Shown here: positions 33,398 to 43,532 of the stretch, piece by piece
How the letters are laid out: the number at the start of each line of letters is the position of its first letter
Numbering within the stretch: the stretch's first letter is position 1
The notes under the pieces: generated by a model
Told to the model about the DNA's origin: nothing
The model's input: the letters and a program-made list of their open reading frames with translations, nothing else
Database searches by the model: none
Position numbers and translations under genes: made by a program
Assembly (NCBI GenBank): GCA_963783355.1
Contig: CAWANF010000007.1
Span: forward strand, 1-64,000
Source of the DNA: CAWANF01 sp963783355
GTDB lineage: Bacteria; Bacteroidota; Rhodothermia; Balneolales; DATFMH01
Reading direction: 5' to 3'
DNA: 64,000 nt

Positions 33398-36289
33398 CGC
33401 GGCGAGTATTGAGGCCGGATGTTGCGCCTTTTTTTGGACTCCGTCGTGAATCTGGTGGCGGCAGGAGAATCCCGGTGCGCAAATTAACTCATTTTCACCG
33501 GCCGAACGTAATCCGGGAAAAAGTTTAAGCTCCCCAATTTGCATGGATACCTCGTAATGTTTTTCTTCGTATCCAAAACTTCCGGCCATGCCACAACAGC
33601 CAGTTTTCAGATCAGCGGGCTCAAATCCGGCCAACTTCAAAACCTCCATCGTAGGCTGAATACCTACCAGCGACTTGGCATGACAATGTCCGTGCACTAA
33701 CACTTTTTGCTTTTTCCCATCGGTAATTTTTGCAAGTTTCTCTTTATTGTTGAATCGATCCGATATTAAAAACTCTTCCAGCATAAATGTGTGTTCAGAC
33801 AGGACTTTTGCTTTAGGAAGATATTCGTCGTCGCAAATATCCAGGTATTCATCGCGCATAGTCAATATCTCCGAAGGCTCGATACCAACAATTGGTATCT
33901 CCATTCTGGCAAATTCATACAACCGGCTAATGTTTTTATGAACAGATTTCTTTGCCTCATTAAGCAAACCCTTTGATATTTGCGTCCGGCCGCTCTCCAA
34001 AGCTGTTGTAATCAAAACATGATATCCCATTCGTTCCAGTAAACGCACAACATCCCGGCCGATCTCCGGTTCATGGTAATTCATAAACACATCAACAAAC
34101 AATAAGACCGGCGGACGGCCATTCGGTTCTACATTTTTCTTATGCTCTTCGAACCAATCCACAAATGTCCGGCTTGCAAAAGAAGGCAAGATCCTTTCCG
34201 GATGAATATTCAGCAACTCCCGGTAAATTTCTTTTCCAACCCTGGTACCGTTAAACCAGTTCGCCAAAGGTGCAAAAAAGGATGCCAGCGGATAAAAACG
34301 GGCTGGCTGTCCGAAGAATTGATGAGATAGCGGTGTCCCCATAGCTTCATGACGGCCATTCAAAAACTCCGATTTCATCCTTGCCATATCTACATTAGCC
34401 GGACACTCCGTTTTACAGCCTTTGCACATCAGACATAATTCCAGTGCTTCGTTCAATTCATCGGAGGTAAATGCTTCTTTTTGACGGCCGGAAAATAACT
34501 GACGAAATAGATTCGCTCTTCCGCGTGTAGTATCTTTTTCTTCTTTGGTAGCCATATACGACGGGCACATCGTTCCACCGCTTTCTGATAATTTCCTGCA
34601 AACTCCGGCTCCATTGCATTGTTCAATAGCTCCTGAAAAACCCATTTCATTCCGCCATTTGAAAACCGTATCCACTTCCGGAGACTGATAAGAAGGAGAA
34701 TACCGAAGATTTGAATCGATAGGCCTGGCATGAACAATTTTCCCGGGATTAAAAATACCATCGGGATCCCAGATTTGCTTGACCTGCGCCAATAACGGCA
34801 TCATTTCAGATCCCAGAACTTTTTCTATGTAGGGAGCCCGTGCCCGTCCGTCGCCATGTTCACCTGATAACGATCCCTTATAGGAATGAACCAGGTCGGC
34901 GATCTCCTCAGCCATAGCCTTCATTTTCCGGATTCCCTCTTCGGTTTTGATATTCAAAACGGGACGTAAATGTAATTCTCCAACCGAAGCGTGGGCATAA
35001 AACACACAATTGGTGTCGTATTTCTTCAAAATTTTCTGAAAATCTTTCACATAGTCAGGCAGATCTACAACCCGGACGGCCGTATCTTCACTAAAAGTGG
35101 GCGATTTTTCATCGGAAACGAGTCCCATTAACAAGCCCAAACCCGATTTTCTAAGATCCCAGACCCGGCTCATATCTTCTTCTTTATCAAAAATATGAGA
35201 AGTATAGCCAAATTTGGCATTCCGAAGCTTGCCCTGAAGCGTTTCGGCTTTTTCACGGATTTCATCCCGATCATTGCCTTCAAATTCAATGATCAAAAGA
35301 CACTTTGGTTCGCCTTCCAGGAAGAACCGGTTTTTACGCTGTTCAATGTTCCCTTTCGTAGCATTCAGGATGATATCATCCACCAGTTCCACCGCTGAAG
35401 GGTTATACTTAACTGCTTCTATCGTCGCCCTGAGCGATTCATCAAGATCGTTGAATTGCGGAATTAACAGAATTTTATATTTGTCTTTAGGAACCAGGTT
35501 AAGTTTGGCGCTAACCGTCATGGCCAATGTTCCTTCGCTCCCGCACAAAAGCTCCGCCATATTAAACGGACGTCCATCCGGGTTAAAGGGCTGCATCCCG
35601 CAAAGTTTGTCCAGGGCATAACCGGTATTTCGCCGGATAATCTCGGGATGCGGATAAGCCTGCAGAATTTCCTCTTTATTCTTATCTATTAGAGCCAGTA
35701 TTTCCCGGTAAATATGGCCTTCCAGTGTTTCGAGCTTCTTTTTCCCCTCCAGCTCATCAATACTAAGCGGCTTGAAAACGACGAGCGAACCATCACTTAG
35801 AACAGCTTCTATTTCCAATATATGATCTCGCGTACTGCCATATTTTATGGAAAAAGATCCGGCGGAATTATTTCCGATCATGCCGCCCATCATGCACCGG
35901 TTAGTTGTTGAAGTATCCGGTCCGAACAATAGATTATATCCTGCAATTTCACGATTTAACGTGTCCCTTATAACCCCGGGCTGAACATGTGCCATCCTTT
36001 TTTGCACGTCCACATCCAAAATGGCCGTCATATAACGGGAAACGTCCATGATTAATCCATTTCCGGTAGCCTGACCCGCAAGGCTCGTTCCCGCGCTTCT
36101 CGGGGTAATAGGAATGTGATTTGTATGAGCCCATCGGACGATATCCTGTAATTCTGAGCCATTTCTAGGGAAAGCGACCCCTTCAGGACGCTCTTCATAC
36201 ATTGAGGCATCCGTTGCGTAAAGCGCCAGCGTTAAATCATCGCGGTAAATCAATGGTTCTTTTATAAAATCCTTGGCTGTGGCAGACAT
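33377..36289 (-). CDS. FAD-linked oxidase with Fe-S and CCG domains (D-2-hydroxyacid dehydrogenase type)
   Basis: 970 residues. The N-terminal FAD-binding domain (ITPRSAGTSLAGQATGNGLI; GNNSAGSFSIKYGSTRDHI) is followed by the FAD-oxidase C domain (HASVGELHLRPVLNIK; SGEHGDGRARAPYIE). A ferredoxin-like domain has two cysteine clusters (CNGAGVCRK...TMCPSY and CLMCKGCKTECP), and a C-terminal CCG domain contains GHCHAKS and TGCCGMAGSFGYE. The architecture matches fused D-lactate / D-2-hydroxyglutarate / glycolate dehydrogenases feeding the quinone pool. The substrate is undecided. ATG at 36289; a GTG two codons earlier (36295) is possible. It lies downstream of lhgO on the same strand, but 507 bp apart. 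Confidence 0.9.
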   Translation of the reverse strand: MSATAKDFIKEPLIYRDDLTLALYATDASMYEERPEGVAFPRNGSELQDIVRWAHTNHIPITPRSAGTSLAGQATGNGLIMDVSRYMTAILDVDVQKRMAHVQPGVIRDTLNREIAGYNLLFGPDTSTTNRCMMGGMIGNNSAGSFSIKYGSTRDHILEIEAVLSDGSLVVFKPLSIDELEGKKKLETLEGHIYREILALIDKNKEEILQAYPHPEIIRRNTGYALDKLCGMQPFNPDGRPFNMAELLCGSEGTLAMTVSAKLNLVPKDKYKILLIPQFNDLDESLRATIEAVKYNPSAVELVDDIILNATKGNIEQRKNRFFLEGEPKCLLIIEFEGNDRDEIREKAETLQGKLRNAKFGYTSHIFDKEEDMSRVWDLRKSGLGLLMGLVSDEKSPTFSEDTAVRVVDLPDYVKDFQKILKKYDTNCVFYAHASVGELHLRPVLNIKTEEGIRKMKAMAEEIADLVHSYKGSLSGEHGDGRARAPYIEKVLGSEMMPLLAQVKQIWDPDGIFNPGKIVHARPIDSNLRYSPSYQSPEVDTVFKWRNEMGFSGAIEQCNGAGVCRKLSESGGTMCPSYMATKEEKDTTRGRANLFRQLFSGRQKEAFTSDELNEALELCLMCKGCKTECPANVDMARMKSEFLNGRHEAMGTPLSHQFFGQPARFYPLASFFAPLANWFNGTRVGKEIYRELLNIHPERILPSFASRTFVDWFEEHKKNVEPNGRPPVLLFVDVFMNYHEPEIGRDVVRLLERMGYHVLITTALESGRTQISKGLLNEAKKSVHKNISRLYEFARMEIPIVGIEPSEILTMRDEYLDICDDEYLPKAKVLSEHTFMLEEFLISDRFNNKEKLAKITDGKKQKVLVHGHCHAKSLVGIQPTMEVLKLAGFEPADLKTGCCGMAGSFGYEEKHYEVSMQIGELKLFPGLRSAGENELICAPGFSCRHQIHDGVQKKAQHPASILAAAVNREQ

Positions 36290-36796
36290 GGACACGATAT
36301 TTATAATTTCAGCATTTATGATAAAATCCAGCTTCCCCGGCTTCTGTCTGATCGGGAAAATCTAAAGTATACAATGTACTAAACAGATTATAAATTTCTG
36401 CCGTTTAAATTTTATCAATAAGAAGAAATCAGTTAACAGTGATCAATGATCAGTAAACAATAAACAGTTGAAATTCGTCCGGTGTCCTAACTCAACACTT
36501 AGCTCACAACTCATGACACTCTTTTGTGTTCTCTGTGAAATACTCTGCGCGCTCTCTGTGGTTTATAAAGATTTTAGATATTAAAATTGAGAGGTTAGAT
36601 GATCTGCTGAGCGATTCGTATTTAGTCTGCGGTAATTACCCTTGTCTGCGTTATTCGCGTTCCATTTGTCCGAATCACGCCTTTCTGCCGAAAGGAAGGG
36701 ATTTGTCGGATTAACTGATGGCGGAGATCCTTCAAAGATTTATCGATCGAAATTTAGCTCAACACTTTCTCACTACACACTACTAAAATCTAAAGT
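36290..36796. repeat. Spacer between lhgO and the FAD oxidase, repeat-filled
   Basis: 36429-36470 holds six in-phase NCARTNA units on the plus strand (TCAGTTA, ACAGTGA, TCAATGA, TCAGTAA, ACAATAA, ACAGTTG). This is the only array oriented against its neighbours. 36520-36572 holds a CTCTGTG-rich stretch of the CACAGAG family. 36757-36799 has 7-base periodicity (CACTACA, CACTACT, AAAATCT, AAAGTCT) running into the lhgO stop. No gene is seen. Confidence 0.6.
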
Positions 36797-37999
36797 CTAT
36801 ATCTCAAATTGCTGGATCGCGGTCTTCACGATTTCGTCACCGAGAGACAATCCGGCGGTGGCTGCCGGGCTCGGGGCGTTTAGAACGTGGATTTGATTTT
36901 TGCTCTTCACAAAATAGAAATCATCGACGATATTTCCCTGCGGATCCAGGGCCATCGCCCGGACACCAGAAGGAGACGGTTTGATGTGTTCGCTTTTGAT
37001 ACCCGGAATCAACTGCTGCAAGCCTTTTAAAAAGGCCTGTTTTGAAAAAGAGCGGTATAATTCATCAACTTCCATTCTCCAGTGCTTCGAAGCCAGCTTC
37101 CAGAAACCAGAATAATTGAAGGACTCCAGCGTATCATTCAGGCTGAATGAAGTTTTGTTATATCCTTCCCTCTTAAACGCAAAAACAGCATTGGGTCCAC
37201 ATTCAACACCTCCCAAAACCATGCTCGTAAAATGTACGCCTAAAAACGGGAATTCGGGATTCGGCAACGGATAAATTAATCCGTTTACCAGGTATTCCGC
37301 TTCGGGTGTCAGCTCATAATATTCTCCACGAAATGGCACAATTTTGATAGGAGGTTTATACCCGGATGATTGGGCAACGCGGTCGCAATGCAAACCAGCA
37401 CAGTTGATTAGGTATTTGGCATAAAACTCGTCATGACCGGTTTTGACTATCAGTTCCTTGCCATTCTGAATGACCTCTTTAACCTGCTGATTAAACGCAA
37501 CCGTACCGTTTTTACTTTCAATCAACTCCTTCTCTTTCTCGCATACACCTTTAAAATCGACAATTCCTGTCACCGGAACATGAATAGCTTTAATACCTGC
37601 GGTGTGTGGTTCTATCTCATCCAGCCTTTTTTTATCGATGATTTCTATTCCATCCAAACCATTCAACAGTCCCCGCTCATAAATGGCCTGCAATCGTGGC
37701 AATTCCTCATTTTTGGTCGCAACAATCACCTTGCCACAGATGTCATATTTCACATCATATTTCTTACAAAAATCAACGAGCTGATGTCGGCCATCTACAC
37801 AGTTTTTGGCTTTGTAACTTCCGGGTTTATAATAAATACCGGAATGAATAACTCCTGAATTTCGGCCTGTTTGGTGAGCAGCAACTTCATTCTCTTTTTC
37901 GAGAACAAGTACTTTTAAATCAGGCCTTTCCAATGTCAGTTTATAAGCCGTTGACAGCCCAACAATCCCGGCGCCGATAATTGCAACATCGTATTTCAT
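36797..37999 (-). CDS. lhgO: L-2-hydroxyglutarate oxidase/dehydrogenase
   Basis: 400 residues. FAD site GAGIVGLSTAYKL at the N-terminus, followed by the LhgO markers QTGRNSGVIHSGIYYKPGS, PVTGIVDFKGVCE and FRGEYYELTPEAEYLVNGLI, and the C-terminal HVLNAPSPAATAGLSLG. It oxidises L-2-hydroxyglutarate, a by-product of promiscuous dehydrogenases, to 2-oxoglutarate, passing electrons to the membrane quinone pool. ATG at 37999. Its neighbour downstream is an FAD/Fe-S oxidase of the type that handles D-2-hydroxyacids, so the two may clear both enantiomers (inference). Confidence 0.93.
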   Translation of the reverse strand: MKYDVAIIGAGIVGLSTAYKLTLERPDLKVLVLEKENEVAAHQTGRNSGVIHSGIYYKPGSYKAKNCVDGRHQLVDFCKKYDVKYDICGKVIVATKNEELPRLQAIYERGLLNGLDGIEIIDKKRLDEIEPHTAGIKAIHVPVTGIVDFKGVCEKEKELIESKNGTVAFNQQVKEVIQNGKELIVKTGHDEFYAKYLINCAGLHCDRVAQSSGYKPPIKIVPFRGEYYELTPEAEYLVNGLIYPLPNPEFPFLGVHFTSMVLGGVECGPNAVFAFKREGYNKTSFSLNDTLESFNYSGFWKLASKHWRMEVDELYRSFSKQAFLKGLQQLIPGIKSEHIKPSPSGVRAMALDPQGNIVDDFYFVKSKNQIHVLNAPSPAATAGLSLGDEIVKTAIQQFEI

Positions 38000-38147
38000 A
38001 TCCGAATAATATTTTTTTTTATTACGATTAGCAGCGTAATAATAGTTTAATAGCCAAGCATATAATCAGAATGAACCAATCAAATAATACTACCAGTTCA
38101 ATAAAATTGAATCAAAATACTAAATAACCATATAAATGCGAGATTTT

Positions 38148-38180
38148 TCAAAATAATAAAGGAGACCATCCGATCTCCCA
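38148..38180 (-). terminator. Terminator of the surface-protein operon
   Basis: On the minus strand GGAGA and TCTCC pair around a short loop and are followed by TTTATTATTTT. It lies about 26 bases past the stop of the NHL lipoprotein gene. Confidence 0.65.
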
Positions 38181-38205
38181 TTTCATCCCGTAACATAACA
38201 ACAAT

Positions 38206-39510
38206 TTATTCAAAATCGGTTGTTAGCTTATATCTGGCAATTCGATTGTTATTTTTATCGGCAACATACACGACTTTATTGAAGTAAGCGACGCCACTGG
38301 GATCATTGAAACTCTTCGGACCGGAACCTAATCCGCCGAATGAAACAATGATAGGTTTGGTAGCATCAGAACCAACCGGTGGATTCACCCCTTCATAACC
38401 ATTGGATTGAAAAACGTACAAGCTGTCGCTTCCAGCATCGGTAACAAAAATATAATTGGTCCCGTCAGCAGCATAGGCCACACCTGTGGGCTCTTTAAAT
38501 TTGTGCTCCTGGTACAAAAATCCGTCTGCTTTAGACGTATCCTGCGCCAACAGGCTGGTATTGGGTTGAAAAATGAGGCCATCGGTCGTTTCAACGGCAT
38601 TGATCCAAAGAACGCGGAATGGAATATCGATATTTTGATCAGCCTGCGTCACGATAAAACTCCGGCTGTCGGTCATCGATTCACGTTGTGGTGGCCCGAT
38701 AAATGTTGAAATGCCGGACATCCCAATTCCGCTGATAAGTGAAGGAACCGTAGGGCTCAAGGTTCTAATCTGACGAATGTTCTCCATTTTCCCGGTATCT
38801 TCGCCATTCACAATAACGGATCGATATTCAAGAACGATGTTATCGGGAGCCACGACATCGTTTGTCGAATTCTTTGGACCCCGGCGCGTCACATACAACG
38901 TATTGTCTGCCATTACGGCCAATCCAGTAAATTCTACCAACTCGTCACTATCCGGGCTCCCTTTTACCAGCCTTGAAGTCTGTGATGTATATGTACTGCG
39001 GCTGGCGTCGGCAAAGGGATGAACCAAAGTATCCAAATAAACCAGGTTCCCGGCACCATTGGCATTTCTCAGTTTGTAAACAACAGCCAGGTTCCACAAT
39101 GAGTCGGGTTGCGGCTGTCCGGTGTTTGGATCCTGAAGGACAATTTTAATAGTGTCTCTTGCAGCAACGTACACGTTCAGCATTCGATCCTGAACAACGG
39201 AAACCGCTCCGCGCATGGGAATCGTTTGGAACTCACGGCCAGCCCGATCAAGCACATGTAATCCACTTTGATCGGTCACATAAACTAACTCGTCATAACC
39301 GACGTACACATCCGTAGGTTTCTGAAAATTTCCCCAAAAAGGAAGCAAAGCCGCATAACCTACCACATCTTCGGCCGTTTTGGGATCTTTATGTCCATCC
39401 TTGAATATCTGTTCGGTCGTACTTGATTTCTTGGTACCGAAGATATCACCACAGGCAACGAATGCGATGATAATGAAAATGTGAGTTAATAATTTTATCC
39501 AGTTTCTCAT
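38206..39510 (-). CDS. NHL-repeat beta-propeller lipoprotein
   Basis: 434 residues. The signal peptide ends in lipobox AFVAC (acylated Cys about residue 20). The mature part has NHL-like repeats: FQKPTDVYVGYDELVYVTDQ, EPTGVAYAADGTNYIFVTDA and NDPSGVAYFNKVVYVADKNN, each of the pattern P-x-G/D-V-x-hydrophobic-V-x-D. This predicts a six- or seven-bladed propeller anchored in the outer membrane, probably for protein binding. It is last in a six-gene minus-strand operon with a PorV-like protein and a TonB receptor. ATG at 39510, 13 bases after the PorV-like gene stop. Confidence 0.85.
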   Translation of the reverse strand: MRNWIKLLTHIFIIIAFVACGDIFGTKKSSTTEQIFKDGHKDPKTAEDVVGYAALLPFWGNFQKPTDVYVGYDELVYVTDQSGLHVLDRAGREFQTIPMRGAVSVVQDRMLNVYVAARDTIKIVLQDPNTGQPQPDSLWNLAVVYKLRNANGAGNLVYLDTLVHPFADASRSTYTSQTSRLVKGSPDSDELVEFTGLAVMADNTLYVTRRGPKNSTNDVVAPDNIVLEYRSVIVNGEDTGKMENIRQIRTLSPTVPSLISGIGMSGISTFIGPPQRESMTDSRSFIVTQADQNIDIPFRVLWINAVETTDGLIFQPNTSLLAQDTSKADGFLYQEHKFKEPTGVAYAADGTNYIFVTDAGSDSLYVFQSNGYEGVNPPVGSDATKPIIVSFGGLGSGPKSFNDPSGVAYFNKVVYVADKNNNRIARYKLTTDFE

Positions 39511-39523
39511 GATTTTGATACTT

Positions 39524-40549
39524 TCAAAGCGAAATTTTCAGTGCGAGCCGATGAATATTACCGAGACGATCATAATTGGTGAATCCATAATCCAAACCAA
39601 CATTATGGGAACCCAATGGAATCTTGACACCAAGCCCCCCGCTTGGATATCGCAATTCCTGGGCTCCAAACTCATACCCACCGCGCAGATAAAACTGTTT
39701 TAAAAACCCATACTCTACACCTACACTCAATTTCTCGGCATTATCACTCGGATTGGTAAGCTGTCCTGTGAGCAACAGATTCATATTATCTTTCCGGATC
39801 ACATCATAAGCCGCGGCAAGGATAAATGTAGTGGGTAAAGAGACACTCTTGAAGTTGGTCTCATCCTTCGTTCCATTGAGGGTCGGACGTTGGGTTTTTC
39901 CGGATGGTTTTACGTCCAGGCCGAAATTATTCAGGCCGATTGCAAACCGTAACCCTGTATCCCCGACCTTGTAAAAGAAACCCAAATCGAGAGCCCCGGT
40001 TTTGGCTTCCACTTCTTCGATGCGCTCATCCAGGTAATGTAAAGTTACGCCATAGCTGAACAAGCTGGTAAGCTTTTGGGAAACAGTCAGTCCGGCCGAA
40101 TAATGAATGGTGCGGAAGGTACGTCCGGTGCCAAAAGGCTGAAATTCTGTTGTTTCGTTAATATCACCCGAATTCAGGTATTGAAGGGATACGCCGATGG
40201 CAATATTTTTCATTTTTTGGATATAACTCACATATTCCTTCGACACATCCACAAAATATGCGGTATGACTGACAAAGAATTGGGATTTATCCAATTGAAC
40301 CGCTAATGCGGGATTCCAGTATAGCGAGGAACCGTCAAAAGCATCTGCCGTCGCCGAATTACCCATCGACGCCGATCGCGGATCCACGGATATTTTTATG
40401 AACTGAAATCCGGACGTCCCTGAGCGGGCATCACCAAAGCTTGGCAATAGTGCCTGTGAAAAGGCCGGTGTAATAAAACTACCGCTGAACATCAGGATGG
40501 CCAGCAACGCAGCTACCGAAAAACTCTTTTTATACATGAAGTTATACAT
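39524..40549 (-). CDS. PorV/PorQ-family outer-membrane protein
   Basis: 341 residues. Signal peptide (AALLAILMFSGSFITPAFSQ), then the family start GTSGFQFIKISVDPRSASMGNSATAD and the SSLYWNPALAV block, followed by amphipathic beta strands ending ALKISL. These are 14-strand FadL-like barrels. PorV shuttles T9SS cargo to the attachment complex, and many paralogues of unknown role exist. The two upstream genes that encode C-terminal sorting-type domains make a role in delivering those proteins plausible (inference). ATG at 40549, 14 bases after the TonB receptor stop. Confidence 0.87.
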   Translation of the reverse strand: MYNFMYKKSFSVAALLAILMFSGSFITPAFSQALLPSFGDARSGTSGFQFIKISVDPRSASMGNSATADAFDGSSLYWNPALAVQLDKSQFFVSHTAYFVDVSKEYVSYIQKMKNIAIGVSLQYLNSGDINETTEFQPFGTGRTFRTIHYSAGLTVSQKLTSLFSYGVTLHYLDERIEEVEAKTGALDLGFFYKVGDTGLRFAIGLNNFGLDVKPSGKTQRPTLNGTKDETNFKSVSLPTTFILAAAYDVIRKDNMNLLLTGQLTNPSDNAEKLSVGVEYGFLKQFYLRGGYEFGAQELRYPSGGLGVKIPLGSHNVGLDYGFTNYDRLGNIHRLALKISL

Positions 40550-40563
40550 TCCGAATAAATCAT

Positions 40564-43515
40564 TTAAAAATTGAATGAGACACCGAACATAAAATGACGC
40601 TGAGCCAGAAAATTGGCCGGGTTCAAATAAGAAGGAATGTTATTATCCCTCGGATCGAGATACCTCGGATCCCTGACACTGGAAGGCACATCATAAGACC
40701 GATCATTGCGAAGCGCCTTCAATTTTTGAGGATCACTTGGATAATCTGTTCTGTATGCTTCACCGGTCACTGGATTGATGATGGCCGGATTCCTGTCATT
40801 CAGCAGATTTGTGACCTCTACAAAGGCCGTCAATCGCGTCTTATGAATGGTGAACCACTTCTGAAAATTCAAATCAATATTAAACCATGGGGTACCGATT
40901 TTACTGTATCTCCTGGCAGGATCAGAGACAATCTCATATATCGGTTTCCAGTCACGGGCTCCCGTCACAGGATTGGTCGAATATCCTTTAAACTCATAAG
41001 GCGTATATCGTAAGCCACTCCTCCAATAGGATGAAACAAACAGTTTCATATGATTAAGCGCTGAAATATTGAACAACGGATCGCCTTTGCGATTGTAGGT
41101 AAAGATGAATTGTCCTTTGATATCCCAGGGACGATCCCATGCCAGCGGCGTTTCAATATTATTGCCGATATTTTGTCCGCCTACCAGGATATTCTGAAGC
41201 GCTTCGTCGTTTGTTGAATTCAATCCTTCAGCCAAAGAATATGTCACCGACATATTTCCCTGGAACCAATCTTTATAGCGTTTGATATAGCTGACTTCTA
41301 CTCCCCGAACACGGGCATAATCTCCATTAATTCTAAATGCCCTCTGTGTTTCCCGTCCTGTGGCATCCGGAATGATGATGGATTGTGTAGTTATGAAATC
41401 GTATTTATCGCGCCAGAATGCCGAGATATTCAGTGCATCATTCGAAGTAATCTGGTTACGAAAACCCAGTTCGTACGAAATATCTACTTCCGGATTCAGA
41501 TTTGGATTACCCAACTGAGCCAGGAATGAGCGATCCTGATAAAACGGATCGAGTCCGGCATAAATATAACTGGGATGCGGAACCCGCGCAGAGTGTCCGT
41601 AATTAAAGAATAACACCTGATTTTCACGAACCGGGAATGAAACACTCAGTTTCGGCAGCAACCAGATCTTAAAACGTTCTCCAAAGATTTTCTTCGTATC
41701 CCGTTTGTAGGCATCCCGAATGGCTTGCGGTATAGGTGCATCAGGATTATTTACGGCATCATCTACATATTTACCAGGTGCCCAATATTCAAGACGGCCC
41801 CCAATGTTTGCAATCAAACCTTTATAACGGATTTGATTACTGAGAAAGAATGCCCCGCGTTTGGGTTTAACCCTCCAGATATCGGACGATTCCCCTAACC
41901 GGGATGTCTCGGAATAAACGCCGTCGCTGATTTGAATCGGAGCCCCAACCCACGGGCGTGTGATATCAATCCATTGATAATCCTGGAACTTAAATTCAAA
42001 TCCCGCATTCAATCGATTTTGTTTTTCATTGAAAAATTTTGTGAATGTGGAACGCAGTGTTATTTCTTCAGCAAAGTGATCGTGCCATAACGGTGCCAGG
42101 CCACCATTATTAGCCAAACCCGGACCGGGCAATACATAATCGAAATTTTTACCGGTATAAAATTCGGTAACAGGAGGTGTGACAATACTTGAAGCGTCGA
42201 ACTCACCATTCACCGAATCGGGCCGCCAGAAACGCCCGTTCGCATCAGCACGCAGACGTGTAAACAAGCGACTGGCCTGGATATCATAAAATGCAGAGCT
42301 GCTAACCGTATGCGTCCATTTGAGATACGAAAGTATACTCTCATGAGCAAATGTATTAGCGTTATTTAAATCATTCTGGTAGAAAAACTGGTATCCCGGT
42401 TTAATCTGGACATCATTCCCGGTGACCTGCAACATCCTCGTATTCTGGTTGATGGTCAGTGATCGCTGATAAGAAGCCTGCAGTTTCATCGTCGGTTTGA
42501 TGTGATAGGTTACCTTCAGCATGCCGTTCCAGCGATTATCTTCACGCGGCGACCAAAAGCCGCTGCCCACAAGCGAGGATCTTTCTTTAACCGCCGATAT
42601 TTTTGTAAAATCGTCGGTCAGCATGACCTGCCCGGATGCAAAAAAGCTGATCCACCCCGGAATCCGGATGCCTATTGCCGGCAAGAGTTTTTCGAAAATA
42701 ACAGATGGACCTCCGAGGTTGAATTCATAGACATCGGTAAAAAAGTTCCAGTTTGATGAATTATTGCTGCCAACATTATCCCTCTTATGCGAAAAGAATC
42801 CGGTGTAATTTTTACCACCGCTTTGGGTTTCCACAGCAATAACCCCGGATGTCACATCTCCGTACTCGGCACCGACACCACCGGTAATGACATCGACGCT
42901 GGAAAATGAATTGGCGCCCAAATCGAGGCCAAAACCCGTGCCCGCCAGGGGATCCTGTGCCGATACACCGTCAACAACATACCCGGTTTCGTAAGCCCGT
43001 CCGCCTTTTATATAGACGCCTGTTGGATCTTTAATAACGCCAGCCTGCATCCCGACGACATCCTGTATCTGGCGAACCGGCGCCGCCTGGATTTCAGATT
43101 TTGAAACGGTAGAAGAGGAATTGGATTTCTCGACATCGAATATGGGCTTTTCACCAATTACAACGATGTCCTGCCCTGAGCTGAGTACTTTTTGTGCAAT
43201 CGCAACATCCACCTTGGTGGTCTGGCCGCTTTTTACTTTAATACCGGTAACCAGAACTGTTTCATAACCGATATAACGAAATTCAATATTATACTCCCCG
43301 GGGCGAATATTCCCGATTAGATATTTTCCGTTCATATCCGAAGCGGCACCAAAACTGGTACCTTTAATGACAACATTCACACCCGGCAATGTTTCACCCG
43401 ATTCCTTATCGGTTATCGTACCGCCGATATTTCCATTTTGTGCAAAAGCCTGGAAAAATGTCCCGAAACTCAATAACAGGAACAGGCAAAGACTCTTGAT
43501 AAACGTATTATTCAT
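40564..43515 (-). CDS. TonB-dependent receptor with carboxypeptidase-regulatory-like domain
   Basis: 983 residues from the ATG at 43515. Signal peptide (SLCLFLLLSFGTFFQAFAQ). A CarboxypepD_reg-like domain at about 25-105 (GTITDKESGETLPGVNVVIK; YEYNIEFRYIGYETVLV-type strand pattern) precedes the plug (VRQIQDVVGMQAGVIKD; YVVDGVSAQDPLAGTG). A 22-strand barrel ends in the aromatic FMFGVSFNF. A TTG at 43536 or ATG at 43530 are alternative starts; 43515 gives a clean signal peptide. The C-terminal half has the ELGFRNQITSNDALNISAFW strand typical of the family. Ligand unknown. Its central place in the operon suggests import or surface binding linked to the secreted partners. Confidence 0.9.
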   Translation of the reverse strand: MNNTFIKSLCLFLLLSFGTFFQAFAQNGNIGGTITDKESGETLPGVNVVIKGTSFGAASDMNGKYLIGNIRPGEYNIEFRYIGYETVLVTGIKVKSGQTTKVDVAIAQKVLSSGQDIVVIGEKPIFDVEKSNSSSTVSKSEIQAAPVRQIQDVVGMQAGVIKDPTGVYIKGGRAYETGYVVDGVSAQDPLAGTGFGLDLGANSFSSVDVITGGVGAEYGDVTSGVIAVETQSGGKNYTGFFSHKRDNVGSNNSSNWNFFTDVYEFNLGGPSVIFEKLLPAIGIRIPGWISFFASGQVMLTDDFTKISAVKERSSLVGSGFWSPREDNRWNGMLKVTYHIKPTMKLQASYQRSLTINQNTRMLQVTGNDVQIKPGYQFFYQNDLNNANTFAHESILSYLKWTHTVSSSAFYDIQASRLFTRLRADANGRFWRPDSVNGEFDASSIVTPPVTEFYTGKNFDYVLPGPGLANNGGLAPLWHDHFAEEITLRSTFTKFFNEKQNRLNAGFEFKFQDYQWIDITRPWVGAPIQISDGVYSETSRLGESSDIWRVKPKRGAFFLSNQIRYKGLIANIGGRLEYWAPGKYVDDAVNNPDAPIPQAIRDAYKRDTKKIFGERFKIWLLPKLSVSFPVRENQVLFFNYGHSARVPHPSYIYAGLDPFYQDRSFLAQLGNPNLNPEVDISYELGFRNQITSNDALNISAFWRDKYDFITTQSIIIPDATGRETQRAFRINGDYARVRGVEVSYIKRYKDWFQGNMSVTYSLAEGLNSTNDEALQNILVGGQNIGNNIETPLAWDRPWDIKGQFIFTYNRKGDPLFNISALNHMKLFVSSYWRSGLRYTPYEFKGYSTNPVTGARDWKPIYEIVSDPARRYSKIGTPWFNIDLNFQKWFTIHKTRLTAFVEVTNLLNDRNPAIINPVTGEAYRTDYPSDPQKLKALRNDRSYDVPSSVRDPRYLDPRDNNIPSYLNPANFLAQRHFMFGVSFNF

Positions 43516-43532
43516 TAACCTAACTCTCATAA

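Noticed and set aside
36526..36714. Small plus-strand ORF in the lhgO-oxidase spacer
   Set aside because: It lies in CACAGAG-type and periodic repeat DNA, has no ribosome site and no recognisable protein pattern.
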